DNA of 64,000 bases, taken from NCBI RefSeq assembly GCF_004801375.1, contig NZ_SSNZ01000006.1, positions 124,001 to 188,000 of the forward strand, written 5' to 3'. This stretch comes from Flavobacterium supellecticarium (GTDB taxonomy: Bacteria; Bacteroidota; Bacteroidia; Flavobacteriales; Flavobacteriaceae). Made by a program: the position numbers and the translations under genes. This document shows, piece after piece, positions 11,082 to 21,061 of the stretch. Position 1 is the first letter of the stretch. Each line of letters starts with the position of its first letter. Below the pieces are notes generated by a model. The model was not told the DNA's origin and searched no databases. It worked only from the letters and a program-made list of their open reading frames with translations.

Positions 11082-12691
11082 TTACCCTCTAATGATCAAC
11101 AAGGTTATTTTCTTTAGGAAAACGACGATATTTTTAAGATTCGTAGGCTGAACCATTTTCTTTTCCATAAAATAGTTCTCGATAAAGACTAAATACTTTT
11201 CATCCATTACCTGGAAAGAACCTGATTCATTGTCTTGATCGTCATGTTTTGGATTTGAACTCTTGATATTAAAAACTATCCTTGTAGGCTCATTCACCAT
11301 TTCATCAAACCCTTCTTTTAACAAAATCGCTTTTTCAGGCAACATATAACTAATAAGCTCTCTTTTGACATCTAACGAAGCTTCTGTATAAAAATCATAC
11401 AGTTTATTCAAAACACAAAAAATCTCTTGAGAAGATCCTTTTTTAGACAGTATGGCCAACTGCTTCACTTCTTCAACACATGTTTTGATTTGTCTTTTAC
11501 AATTGGATTGTATTAAGAGATAATCATCATAATCGATATCTCCTTTTACAAACAAATCATGCGCATTGACCATTTTATCCGAAAACTTCTCAACCATGGA
11601 AGCCTTTTGAACTCTTTCTGCTTCATTTTTTCGATCGGATGCAGTTTTGAAATTATCCTGAATCATTCCTACCAAAGTAGTATAGGGTTCATTAGCTTTT
11701 AGCTTCTTTAGAAATTCAACGAACTGATGGTTTACCTCATCCGCTCTTACACGGAAATTACATCCCGGATGACAATGATAATAATGATACTTTTTAGACC
11801 GTCCTTTTGAAGCACTTCCTGTTAGGTTTTTACCACATTCCGGACAAGACAAAAAGCCTCTTAATATAAGCTCTTCGCACAATACTTTTCTTTTCGATGT
11901 TTTTCGCTTACGCTTATCAATCACCATCTGAACTTTTCCAAATAGTACAGAGGAAATAAGCGGTTCATGCGCACCATCAATATCATATTCTTTTCCTGTA
12001 TTCGAATCTTTCCACAATAAATCGGATTTTTTAATAATCTGAAAAAATTGCTCCTACTACATTGCAATCCTTCCGAAACAATTTGATTGTAAACATCCCC
12101 TACACTAAATATGTTTTTCGCTACTTCCTCAAAAGCTTTCTTCAACAATTTAGCCTCCGGTTCTTTCGAAGCAATATATTTCACTCCATTACTAGTCTGT
12201 CTGTTTTGATAACCCAACGGAGCTTTACCGATCCACTTCCCTTCTTGCTTTGCTTTCAATATTCCTCGCCTAACCCTTTCACTCAACCTGGCATTTTCTG
12301 CTTCTGATTCCGCAAAATGTATTGCCAATCGATATTTAGATTCCACAGTATTAAAGTCAACCGGATGATCTACTGTTTGCACACTTACACCAAGCGTTTT
12401 CAGCTTTTCAATCATCGTATACGAGTCGATAATAGTTCTACTGAAGCGATCCCAACTGGTAAACAACAGCATATCCACACCAGTCTTTTTAGTTTTAAGT
12501 AAGCTGAAAAGCTTTTTCCATTCTGGCCTATCGAAAGATTTCGCAGAACAATCTTCATAAACAGTATCGTATATTTTGACATTATTATCCCTACAATACT
12601 TCTCCAGTCTATCCAATTGGCTTCTTTGAGAATACCCTCTGGCCGCTTGCGCTCCCGTACTTACCCTGATATATAAAATTGCTGTCGGCAT
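11082..12691 (-). pseudogene. Large serine recombinase, frameshifted
   Basis: The N-terminal part starts at ATG 12691 with MPTAILYIRVS, including the catalytic Ser of the resolvase domain, and continues through SWDRFSR and the recombinase domain (WIGKAPLGYQ). It then reads NPIYCGKIRI, after which the frame breaks near 12000-11970. The other half continues in a shifted frame from GKEYDIDGAHEPLIS, with the zinc ribbon (CPECGKNL ... YHCHPGC) and a coiled-coil tail ending at 11082. The offset between frames fits a 1-nt deletion. If intact, it would be a phage or ICE-type integrase catalysing site-specific recombination through a phosphoserine intermediate. It is probably inactive now, unless frameshifting or a sequencing error accounts for the break. 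It marks the neighbourhood as mobile. An alternative start 51 nt upstream is less likely because family members begin near the RVS motif. Confidence 0.85.
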
Positions 12692-12965
12692 ACAATTATG
12701 TTTTACATAATGAAACAAAAGAGAATAGCATTGCAAAAGCATACCGCTTTTACAACGTTATTGAATACTAAGAATTAATCATTTTTTTCACCCCTCAAAA
12801 GTCAAAAGGGCATAAAAACGACAGGTACTATTCGGGGATAGCGCGTTTTTTTTACAAGGATAGAATTGTAAAGATATTATTTTTTGTTCAGAGTACCTTA
12901 AACGTTTAATTTTAATATCTTAGACAAAAGACAATAATTACAAGATATTATATCTGAAAAGTAAC

Positions 12966-14024
12966 ATGAGTTTACCGTTTTCCGAAAAGCTACCTATTTC
13001 AAAATTAGCATCTGCCTTTAATAATACCTCAGCAACATACAAATTTTACTGGCTCATCGCTATCGTTGAAGCCGTAGAGGAAAATCGATTACATTTGGAC
13101 AAAAAAGAACTGTTTGCCAGAATGATCAGTAACGCATGGTACACCGTAAACTACTTTCATATTTCTTTTGGACAACAGGACATTATACAACAAGCAGTAA
13201 ATACAATTATCATCACAGAAAAAATTGCAATAGACACTGCAAAAAACAACATTTTAAAGCAACTTTGTGAGAGTCAAAATCCCATTACTGTAAAATCATT
13301 AAACCATTTCAACAAAAACGTACCTCATTGGTTCTTATCACCCTGGTTTTCCAAAATCAATACTGAGAATGACACTCAATATCGCAAAAGGATTTATTCC
13401 GAATCGAAAACATTTGCGAATCACTCGTTATACGCTCTTTTTGATGATCAAATAAAAATAAATCCGGAATGGGTGTCTTACATCAAACAGAATGGCAGGA
13501 TACTAAAAGATTTTTGCTATTGGAATTTGTCTTTATTCCTTCAGACACGTAATCCAAACGTTCCCAACATACAAGGTAAATTGATAAAGCCTGCTGTTCG
13601 TAACTCTCTGATCAAACAACGGAAAAATTATTGGGACATTATTTTTAGCGAATTAGGCACGATTGACTGTATCTATACAAATAAAAAACTATACATCGAT
13701 AAATATGCCCTGGATCATTTTGTCCCATATGCTTTCGTCACACATGATCTAATATGGAATCTTATTCCGATAGATACACAATATAATTCTTTTAAAAGCG
13801 ACAAACTTCCTGAATTAGAAAAACACTATGATCGTTTTTTCAAGATTCAGAAAATAGGATTTGAAATCATTAATCACCATCATCCTAAAAACCGATTTCT
13901 TGAAGAATATGTAAGTATTTTTCCGTTAATGGACAATACGATTCATTTTGATTACACCAGACACAAGGAGATAATTCAGCCCTTAATTACAATCGCACAC
14001 AATAATGGTTTTCAGTATATTTGA
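12966..14024 (+). CDS. HNH endonuclease-domain protein
   Basis: This 352-residue protein has an HNH-like nuclease near its C-terminus. CIYTNKKL is followed by ALDHFVPYAF with the Asp-His pair at residues 250-251, then LIWNLIPID and QYNSFKSDKLP, which supplies the trailing Asn residues. This matches the DHF-x-N-x-N layout of HNH domains in defence and restriction-like proteins. The N-terminal 230 residues are helical and not recognised. It starts 275 bp from the divergent recombinase pseudogene and ends 281 bp before the KAP NTPase gene on the same strand. Codon use is very AT-rich, like its neighbours and unlike the carotenoid region, which suggests acquisition. Antiphage activity is plausible but inferred. 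The intergenic stretch after it contains an imperfect hairpin with a T-run (about 14070-14117) that might terminate it. Confidence 0.72.
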   Translation: MSLPFSEKLPISKLASAFNNTSATYKFYWLIAIVEAVEENRLHLDKKELFARMISNAWYTVNYFHISFGQQDIIQQAVNTIIITEKIAIDTAKNNILKQLCESQNPITVKSLNHFNKNVPHWFLSPWFSKINTENDTQYRKRIYSESKTFANHSLYALFDDQIKINPEWVSYIKQNGRILKDFCYWNLSLFLQTRNPNVPNIQGKLIKPAVRNSLIKQRKNYWDIIFSELGTIDCIYTNKKLYIDKYALDHFVPYAFVTHDLIWNLIPIDTQYNSFKSDKLPELEKHYDRFFKIQKIGFEIINHHHPKNRFLEEYVSIFPLMDNTIHFDYTRHKEIIQPLITIAHNNGFQYI

Positions 14025-14305
14025 GATTTCCTTTTTCCCCCAACTTCTGACTATCTTTTTATCTTTTTCAACTTTACTTAAGAGTTCTTTTAGAAGGTAA
14101 GTTTTTTGAGATATTAGCTTCTTTTAAAGTCTCGCAATGATTAGAAAATTAAGTAGAAATACGTATTGCTTAAAATCATGTAATTTATTTTCTTACACAA
14201 AATTCCCCCCTCAAAAAAACTTTTTTTTAAACCTATAAATAATAAGCATTTCTATTCAAAACATCCTATAGTCCAATACAAATAGAACTATTAAACAACC
14301 CAATT

Positions 14306-17300
14306 ATGCAAGAAATAGTCAAACCAAAATTTTTACCTAATACTCCTATTGGAGATGATCTATTCGAAGGAAAATCTCAAAACAAAATTGCAGATGTTGT
14401 TGCCTCTGTTATTCAAGATAAAAATTTTCAGATTATTGGCATAGATGGATCTTGGGGAACAGGGAAAAGTAACCTTGTTGAGATCATTAAGAAGAAACTA
14501 TCCAATCATCATTTTTTCATATATGATGTTTGGGGGCATCAAGAGGACGAACAACGTAAAGCAATTTTAGTTGAACTAACTGAATATATTTCTTGCGAAA
14601 AAAGGAATCTCATTACAAACAAAACCAAATGGAAAGACAAACTAAAAAAACTTCTAGCCAAAGAAAAAGAAGTCACCACAATTAATAGACCATACCTAAG
14701 TGCCGGTTTTATCTATTCTCTTTTTTCCATTATATACATTCCTACAGTTAACACTTTCAAAAGTGACTTAACAAATTTTTTTGGAATTCAAAGCTTTTTC
14801 TGGAAACTTTTATTAGTTACTTTCCCTATATTCATTGTTATAGCTATTTATCTATACAATTTCGTTTGCTCTTGGACAAAATATGATTTTTTCGCTTCTT
14901 TCAAAATTGCATCACAAAAAACTTTTCAAGTTTACACAAATAAGCAAGAAGAAGAAACCAAAATTGAAACTATTTCTGAAAACGAACCGTCTGTAAGAGA
15001 TTTTAGAAATTGGTTAAAAGAAATCGATATTGATTTGGAACAAAAAAAATTAATCCTAGTTTTTGATAATTTTGATAGACTACCCAAAAAGCACATATTA
15101 AGCATCTGGTCCTCAATTCATATTTTTTTCTCGGAAGAGAAATATAAAAACATTAAAGTTATCATCCCTTTTGACAGGCTCCATATAAAAAATGCGTTTA
15201 AAGAATTAAATTCAGGCGACAGTAGCACTGATTACGCTAATGATTATATAAATAAAACATTTGATTTGGTTTATCGAGTTTCACAGCCTATTCTATCCGA
15301 TTGGAAAGATTTTTTTAAAGGAAAATGGGAAGAAGCTTTTGGAACAATCGACGAAGAGGAATATTTAAAGGTTATTCAGGCTTATGAAACTTTTAGAGAA
15401 AAAATCACACCACGAGAAATAATAGCCTGTATTAATGAGATTGTTTCTATCAAACTCTTAGACACATCAATACCCGATCGTTATATAACTATTTTTGTTT
15501 TAAATAAAGATGAAATTCTGGAATCACCTTTAAAAGCAATAAGTGACCCAACATTTTTACAAGGATTATCTCATTTATATAAAGAAGAAGAAGATTTTCA
15601 AAAATACATAACAGCACTTACCTATCAGATTAATCCAGATAGCGCTTTAGAAGTTGTATATAAAAAACAACTAAAAGACAGTATCATTAATTCAAAAGAA
15701 GAGCTATTTAAAGAAATATCAAAAACTTCGGTCTTTGACAAAATTATCGATTCTGTAATCTCAGAATTGTCGAGTTTGGATACCTTAATAGTAATTTTAG
15801 ATAAATTAGATGAACATGCAAAAATTTCAAAAGTTCATCTTCAAAGTCTTTGGAATAATATTTACTACAGGACAGTCAATACTTTTGCTGATAATTTTAG
15901 CATTCTTGAATACCAGAAAGTACTAACAAAAAACATTGATATCGATAAATCAAAAATTTGCATTTCTAAAATTATTGAAAAGCTCCAAAAATACAGTCAA
16001 TTTGATCCCTCTGAATTTCCAAGAATGATCAATGATTTTCAGAACTATCTAGATAAAGAAAATATTGTGATTAACATTTTTGACATTCTAAAAACTATGC
16101 CAATCAAAGATGTAGATGCAAAACATTTTATAAAATTCATTCAAGGGCAGAAGGATAACTATAAAAACTATAGAATATCAACAAACGAAAATAATCTAAA
16201 TGAATTTCTATCATCTCAGGAATATCAACAACAAAATCTTGATTATTTAAAAGCTATAGCTAATGATTATAATTTAAGCGATTTCGAAGCAAACATCAAA
16301 GGCAAAATCAAAGAAAACAAAGGCGCTATAAGCACATTAAAGCCGCTTATTAATATATTAAAGATTATTTCAGGACATCCTTTAGACACAAACTTAACAG
16401 ATAGTGATATCTATTCTTTATTCAACCAGACCAATAATGACGAAGACTTTTATTATGATTTAATTTGTTTACGATTATCTAAATCAAACAATTTTGATAA
16501 TCATTATGCCAGATATTTTAATCAAATTTTGGACAGTAATGATATCAATCTTGCCAAGCAAATAGCTGAACGAATTGAATTTTATATTGATTTTGATGAT
16601 TTTCTAATTAATGGCAAACATTTTTCAAATTCACCACTTTATAAAAATGCAACGAATTATTTGCTCACTCTTACAGATACAGAACATCTCTATATTCTTA
16701 AAGATTTATTGAACAACTTTGATGAAATTTGTAACAACTTAGATATAGCACCTGATATTTTAATCAACAAATTAAATACTTTGTTAGATGACACTCTAAA
16801 ACCTGAACATATTGAAGAATTTCCGACGAGTTTATTTGACGACATCAAACAAAACGATTGCCATTTAAAACATGAGTTATTCCAATTAGCAAATACATAC
16901 TATAAAAATTTAAATAAAGAACAATGGTCTAATATCTTCGAAGATTTTGAAACCGAAGAATATACTAGACTAAAGACAATAGAATTTAGTGATTGGAACA
17001 GCTACTCTTTAGAAGCTCTTAAGACAGTATTATCTACCTCTATAAAAGATAATACTTTTTCAAATATAGATGAATGGGAATATTTATTAAATAGCTTTAT
17101 TAAATCTGGCTTAAGTCTTGACAATACCCTCAAAGATCTTAGAGATATTTTTTACAGCAATGCCGGATATATCTCAATTGACCTGTTTAAATTATTATTC
17201 AAACCATTTATTGATCATTCTATTTTACAAGACAATCCGAAAGAAGCATTTAGAACTTTTATAAAGGCAGATTTTTTAAACGATAGTAAAATAATACAAT

Positions 17301-17458
17301 TGTTGACTGACAATTCTGAAAAAGTTAAAGAAATAATGCAGGCTTTAGATAATACATCTTTAGCAGATTTTAAACAAGCTATCAATGACAAAATAAATGA
17401 TGACAATATAAAACTATTAGCTACAAAACTTGGAATTAAAACAAATAAAAAAAAGTAA
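14306..17458 (+). CDS. KAP family P-loop NTPase with inserted membrane segments
   Basis: The 1050-residue protein carries Walker A GSWGTGKS at residues 48-55 and Walker B KLILVFDNFDRLP at about 247-259. The sequence ANDYINKTFDLVYRVSQP follows, typical of KAP NTPases. Two hydrophobic segments lie between the Walker motifs, near residues 130-150 and 165-190, which is the usual KAP arrangement of a cytosolic NTPase anchored in the inner membrane. The remaining roughly 650 residues are helical, Asn/Asp/Lys-rich and unrecognised; they may be a sensor or scaffold. A strong terminator follows 17 bp after the stop. It sits next to an HNH nuclease and a recombinase. KAP NTPases occur in several phage-defence contexts, so a defence role is possible, but nothing here proves a two-gene system. 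Confidence 0.8.
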   Translation: MQEIVKPKFLPNTPIGDDLFEGKSQNKIADVVASVIQDKNFQIIGIDGSWGTGKSNLVEIIKKKLSNHHFFIYDVWGHQEDEQRKAILVELTEYISCEKRNLITNKTKWKDKLKKLLAKEKEVTTINRPYLSAGFIYSLFSIIYIPTVNTFKSDLTNFFGIQSFFWKLLLVTFPIFIVIAIYLYNFVCSWTKYDFFASFKIASQKTFQVYTNKQEEETKIETISENEPSVRDFRNWLKEIDIDLEQKKLILVFDNFDRLPKKHILSIWSSIHIFFSEEKYKNIKVIIPFDRLHIKNAFKELNSGDSSTDYANDYINKTFDLVYRVSQPILSDWKDFFKGKWEEAFGTIDEEEYLKVIQAYETFREKITPREIIACINEIVSIKLLDTSIPDRYITIFVLNKDEILESPLKAISDPTFLQGLSHLYKEEEDFQKYITALTYQINPDSALEVVYKKQLKDSIINSKEELFKEISKTSVFDKIIDSVISELSSLDTLIVILDKLDEHAKISKVHLQSLWNNIYYRTVNTFADNFSILEYQKVLTKNIDIDKSKICISKIIEKLQKYSQFDPSEFPRMINDFQNYLDKENIVINIFDILKTMPIKDVDAKHFIKFIQGQKDNYKNYRISTNENNLNEFLSSQEYQQQNLDYLKAIANDYNLSDFEANIKGKIKENKGAISTLKPLINILKIISGHPLDTNLTDSDIYSLFNQTNNDEDFYYDLICLRLSKSNNFDNHYARYFNQILDSNDINLAKQIAERIEFYIDFDDFLINGKHFSNSPLYKNATNYLLTLTDTEHLYILKDLLNNFDEICNNLDIAPDILINKLNTLLDDTLKPEHIEEFPTSLFDDIKQNDCHLKHELFQLANTYYKNLNKEQWSNIFEDFETEEYTRLKTIEFSDWNSYSLEALKTVLSTSIKDNTFSNIDEWEYLLNSFIKSGLSLDNTLKDLRDIFYSNAGYISIDLFKLLFKPFIDHSILQDNPKEAFRTFIKADFLNDSKIIQLLTDNSEKVKEIMQALDNTSLADFKQAINDKINDDNIKLLATKLGIKTNKKK

Positions 17459-17474
17459 ACGTTTTCACTCTATT

Positions 17475-17510
17475 AAAAAAGTCCAGGATAAATTTATCCC
17501 GGACTTTTTT
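17475..17510 (+). terminator. Rho-independent terminator after the KAP gene
   Basis: AAAAAAGTCC-AGGATAAA pairs with TTTATCCC-GGACTTTTTT with a single mismatch, and flanking A and T runs allow it to work in both directions. It ends the KAP transcript. On the minus strand it would also end the conserved gene remnant at 17547-17669. It is the left end of a repeat shared with 30284-30474. Confidence 0.8.
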
Positions 17511-17546
17511 TAAACACCAATTTTTCGAACAAATAATAGTGATTTT

Positions 17547-17669
17547 TTACTTTATCACCTCGGAACTTGACAGTACATCGAACACTTCTTCCCCTCCTTC
17601 ATCCTGAATATTGACCCAAAGTGACTCCATTTGTCCAAGATCGGCTTCGAATCGGTTCGAGATTTGTAC
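17547..17669 (-). pseudogene. C-terminal gene remnant, copy A
   Basis: The minus frame ends in DLGQMESLWVNIQDEGGEE, then VFDVLSSSEVIK and TAA. The second copy at 30352-30474 ends in the same way. The frame stays open to about 17724 and could start at an ATG at 17696, giving 49 residues, but similarity between the copies begins only at the VQ just before the NRF. I do not recognise the parent protein. It may be a short live gene, but a truncated remnant followed by its terminator is more likely. Confidence 0.4.
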
Positions 17670-17681
17670 CACCGTGGGTAC

Positions 17682-17710
17682 AAAAGCTCCAAACATAGTT
17701 TGGAGCTTTT
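17682..17710 (+). terminator. Orphan terminator hairpin
   Basis: The perfect 13-bp stem AAAAGCTCCAAAC / GTTTGGAGCTTTT with a 3-nt loop is followed by TTG and more Ts. No plus-strand gene lies between it and the previous terminator. It may be left from a deleted gene or mark the edge of the AT-rich insertion. Confidence 0.6.
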
Positions 17711-18169
17711 TTGTTTTATATCCCTATGTTTCTACATCTATTCCTGATAATGTAATTTCGCTTGCATATTTAAGCACAAAAAAAGTAACCTTAATGACAA
17801 TATTTCATTCCGGTTACACTCTATAAAATACGACTGATTTTCAACACACTATACAACTTAAAAAACAGCTCTTATCCGGCTATGTTCAAACCAATCGATA
17901 AAGTCAAAGCCTGTCGAAAATCTTAAAAGTTGATCAACCTAAAACAATACAATTACGTTGGTTCAGCACAGGTAAAGAAATATCCCCAATAAATCTTAGC
18001 TATCATCAATAAATCTAAAGCAAAACCACTATCTGTCGATACAGCATACGATTTCTGAGCTACAATATTAAACAACAGTGCCGGAAAAGAACCAACTAGT
18101 AACAAACCCGTTCCCTGACAAGTGATAGGCGCTACCAATTACACAATAGCGCGCTCTAAAAATAATTAT
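17711..18169. other. Non-coding stretch, nothing recognised
   Basis: A short minus frame at 17953-18138 encodes a hydrophobic peptide without recognisable family features; I do not call it a gene. No RNA gene, promoter or repeat is evident. Confidence 0.5.
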
Positions 18170-19894
18170 TTAGTTTTTTTTGAATACCGTCTTTCCTTCT
18201 TTAATCGTCTCCACTACCCGGATATCTCTTAGGTTGATCGGGTTAATAGTTAATGGATTTTGATCTAAAATTACCAGGTCTGCTAATTTCCCTTCCTTTA
18301 GAGAACCTTTTTCATTTTCTTCCTGATACTGATAAGCTGCATTAATCGTAATCGCTTTCAAAGCATCGATAACCTTAATACGTTCATCAGGACCTAAGAC
18401 CATTCCTGAACGTGTTATTCGATTTACAGCAGAATAAACACCCGTGAGCAGATCAGGAGGTGTAACCGGCGAATCGTGATGAATGGTAAAAATGATTCCA
18501 GCTTCTTTTGCTGATTTCGCAGGACTTATAAACGCTGCTCTTTTTGGTCCGAAAACACTATTGTAATGCCAGTCACCCCACAAATAGACATGAGAAGAGA
18601 AATAGGATGGAATTACACCGATTGCCTTTATTTTAGCAATATGATCGGGTCTGCTGTTTTGAACATGGATTAAGGTAGCCCTTAGTTCCGGTTTGTAAAC
18701 CCCTTCATCTTTTAACCTCCCTATAATCCGCAATGCCTGATCAATAGCCGCATCGCCATTAACATGAAGTTGAACGGTAATGTTTCGGTCAAAAATGGTC
18801 TTTAAATCTGCATACAAGGTTTCATCTGTAAAAATAGGATAGCCTTTATAGTCTGAAGACTCACCTTCAGGCGGAATCAGATAAGGTTCCGTTAACCAGG
18901 CTGTTTTACCTTGCGGAGAACCATCGTCGGAAAATTTAAACCCTCCAAACTTGAGCCTTTTTTCATATTTCATATAATGAGGCAAAAACGACTCCCATTC
19001 TTTTCTGTTGGCCTCAAAATCGGGAAAATAAACAATGTCTGCTTTTAGCAGTTTTTTTTCTGCCGCCTCCTTCAACAACCCCACACTATTTCCCATAGAC
19101 CGTCCATCACAAATGGTCGTTTGTCCATAACTCAGCCATTCATCCTGAGCCTTTATAAAATCTTGTAATGACTGAGAAATCCCATCGGCGGAAGGTTGGG
19201 GTTTTGGCAGCATTTCAGTGAGCCTGATCAAAGCCGCGAAGCTCGCATTTTCTTCCAACTTACCATTCAAGCGATTGGTTTTGTAATCCCTACCATAATG
19301 ACCACCATCCGGATCTTTTACATCTTCCGGGATATTCAACAATTTAAGCATCGCACTATTTACGACACTCGCATGACCTGATGCATGGATTACGATAATC
19401 GGATTTGTAGTACTCACCGCATCCAATTCTTCCCGGGTAGGATGCCGGTGCTCTGTCATGATGGCATCATCATAACCATTTCCTAAAAGAGGGGAAGTGG
19501 ATGACATCTTGTTTTTATTGATCGCGTTTTTTAAAACATCTTGAAGATCCGGAATAGAATTTACCGTTCCATAAGGACTTGGAGAAAGATCAATAGCCTG
19601 TTCCATACCTGCTCTGGAAGTAATATGACCATGAGCATCAATAAAACCCGGTAGCAACGTTTTTCCTTCCAGGTTTATCTGTCTGGTGCTTTTACCTACA
19701 AATTCCGATGCTTTATCTTTGGTTCCGACAAAAATAATTTTCCCATTTTTAACCACTAATGCTTCCGCTTCCGGTAAAGCATCCTCCATTGTAAGAATGG
19801 ATCCGCCAAAATAGATTGCTTCCCCCTCATTGTTTTTTTTGCAGCTCAGTAAACACACACACAAGAGAAGGATATACTTTGAGATACTTTTCAT
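18170..19894 (-). CDS. YtcJ-like amidohydrolase lipoprotein
   Basis: This 574-residue metal-dependent hydrolase belongs to the YtcJ branch of the amidohydrolase superfamily. A lipoprotein signal (LLSC, Cys18) places it in the periplasm or outer membrane. The metal-binding GFIDAHGH motif lies near residues 84-92. TIM-barrel signatures follow, including QLHVNGDAAID and HHDSPVTPPD. The C-terminal KEGKLADLVILDQNPL closes the composite beta domain. The substrate is unknown; relatives are often annotated as amide or urea hydrolases without evidence. It precedes, on the same strand, the empty tract at 17.7-18.2 kb and lies 275 bp upstream of no recognised partner, so I treat it as monocistronic. It reads toward the AT-rich island and probably belongs to the stable chromosome. 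Confidence 0.85.
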   Translation of the reverse strand: MKSISKYILLLCVCLLSCKKNNEGEAIYFGGSILTMEDALPEAEALVVKNGKIIFVGTKDKASEFVGKSTRQINLEGKTLLPGFIDAHGHITSRAGMEQAIDLSPSPYGTVNSIPDLQDVLKNAINKNKMSSTSPLLGNGYDDAIMTEHRHPTREELDAVSTTNPIIVIHASGHASVVNSAMLKLLNIPEDVKDPDGGHYGRDYKTNRLNGKLEENASFAALIRLTEMLPKPQPSADGISQSLQDFIKAQDEWLSYGQTTICDGRSMGNSVGLLKEAAEKKLLKADIVYFPDFEANRKEWESFLPHYMKYEKRLKFGGFKFSDDGSPQGKTAWLTEPYLIPPEGESSDYKGYPIFTDETLYADLKTIFDRNITVQLHVNGDAAIDQALRIIGRLKDEGVYKPELRATLIHVQNSRPDHIAKIKAIGVIPSYFSSHVYLWGDWHYNSVFGPKRAAFISPAKSAKEAGIIFTIHHDSPVTPPDLLTGVYSAVNRITRSGMVLGPDERIKVIDALKAITINAAYQYQEENEKGSLKEGKLADLVILDQNPLTINPINLRDIRVVETIKEGKTVFKKN

Positions 19895-20263
19895 ACGTCA
19901 ATTTGATTTAGGATTATCGCTACGCTATTGATTTTCAAAAGATAATAATCCAAAATGATGTTTTTTTTGCCGGACGACACCAGAAAAGTTAAGGATACCT
20001 CTTAATAAGATGTATTAGTATCGGGCCTGGACATCCATTTATTCAAAACGAATACAGGACTATTATCATCTATTAAAGATAACCATTTTATTTTGAAGCA
20101 AATACAAAAAAAACAATGTTTATATTGCTTTGCTGCTATTTACAAAAATCATTATCAAACCTTTAATAAACCCTCTGAAGCAGCTACATCAGAGAATAGC
20201 TTAAAAACATTACAGCTGCCTTTATAAATCAGACCTGACGTTTTTACACTACTCGTTATACCT
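19895..20263. other. Intergenic region between tspO and the amidohydrolase gene
   Basis: It holds the 3' flank of the first carotenoid operon and the upstream region of the amidohydrolase gene. No clear hairpin terminator, -7 box or small gene was found. Confidence 0.4.
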
Positions 20264-21049
20264 TTATACCCTATCTTTCGGGTTAAGTGATATTCTTAGA
20301 TTCTGAACAAAATATACAATTATATTGACCGCAATAAATACCGTTGTAATAACTGCCGCTATATAAACACTATAATTGAGCTGATAATTAGCATATGCTA
20401 TAGCGATTAAAGCCCAAACCGCTACCATTGCAAATACCGGCATGTTCCGCTTCCAGATCATCATTACATGAAGTAAAGCAGCAACTGCAAACATTAATAT
20501 AGTCCAGACAGTTTCTGAAATTCCGAAACCATTCCAGCCAATTTTTTTCAGATAAGCTGCTATATTGGCAATCAAGGCTACAGAAATCCATCCGGAATAA
20601 ATATAAAAAGGCACTCTGAAAAAAATGGTAGTTCCGCTATCTGACTTTTCCAAAACCTGATTTGTATTACGGATTATGAATAGAAGTGACACAAAAAGTA
20701 AAAGCATTAACAATATGGTGCTAAAAGTATATTCATACAACCAGGCCAGCACCCACAAGCAGTTTACAACACAGGAAATCACAAACCACCAACCTACTTG
20801 CAAACATATTTTTTCTTTAATCGCAGTTGCTTTAGCAAAAGGCCCACAATAAACAACAAACCCCAAAAGGCCTAAATATATAAGCCCCCAAATTGAAAAT
20901 GCATAACCTGCAGGAGTGAACAGATTTTGGTATTTTGCAGAAATTGTTGCCATCGTTTGCCCGTTAAAAACCCCTGAATTGGACAAATAATTAATAACAA
21001 CTGTCATTACTAATGCAATCCCATTTGCTATTTGAACTGTTTTTTTCAT
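20264..21049 (-). CDS. TspO/MBR-like tryptophan-rich membrane protein
   Basis: The 261-residue integral membrane protein has several hydrophobic helices and the TspO-like FTPAGYAFSIWGLIYLGL and NCLWVLAWLYEY segments, rich in Trp. TspO homologues bind porphyrins and tetrapyrroles and in photosynthetic bacteria modulate pigment genes. It is longer than the classical TspO of about 160 residues and fits the extended bacterial subgroup. It is the last gene of carotenoid operon 1, starting 12 bp after crtYcd. Operon 2 has no counterpart. A pigment-linked sensory or transport role is inferred from this position. Confidence 0.75.
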   Translation of the reverse strand: MKKTVQIANGIALVMTVVINYLSNSGVFNGQTMATISAKYQNLFTPAGYAFSIWGLIYLGLLGFVVYCGPFAKATAIKEKICLQVGWWFVISCVVNCLWVLAWLYEYTFSTILLMLLLFVSLLFIIRNTNQVLEKSDSGTTIFFRVPFYIYSGWISVALIANIAAYLKKIGWNGFGISETVWTILMFAVAALLHVMMIWKRNMPVFAMVAVWALIAIAYANYQLNYSVYIAAVITTVFIAVNIIVYFVQNLRISLNPKDRV

Positions 21050-21061
21050 AACCTCTATAGT

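Larger units (their letters stand above)
17475..17672. repeat. Dispersed repeat, copy A (gene 3' end plus terminator)
   Basis: About 190 bp resemble positions 30284-30474 in the same orientation. My hand alignment of the part after the hairpin gives roughly 90 percent identity. Both copies contain a terminator-like hairpin followed by a 41-codon minus-strand frame ending at a conserved stop. Similarity fades abruptly to the right of 17672, so each copy looks like the surviving 3' end of a once duplicated gene or element. Confidence 0.65.

Noticed and set aside
17640..17712. tRNA-like 3' end with GGTTCGA and a following terminator
   Set aside because: GGTTCGA is preceded by GAATC and followed by GATTT, but the loop register is wrong for a T-arm and no acceptor stem or other arms pair. 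The second repeat copy lacks it, and a minus-strand coding tail explains the conservation better.
17953..18138. Hydrophobic 61-codon minus-strand frame
   Set aside because: No recognisable family and no supporting neighbours.
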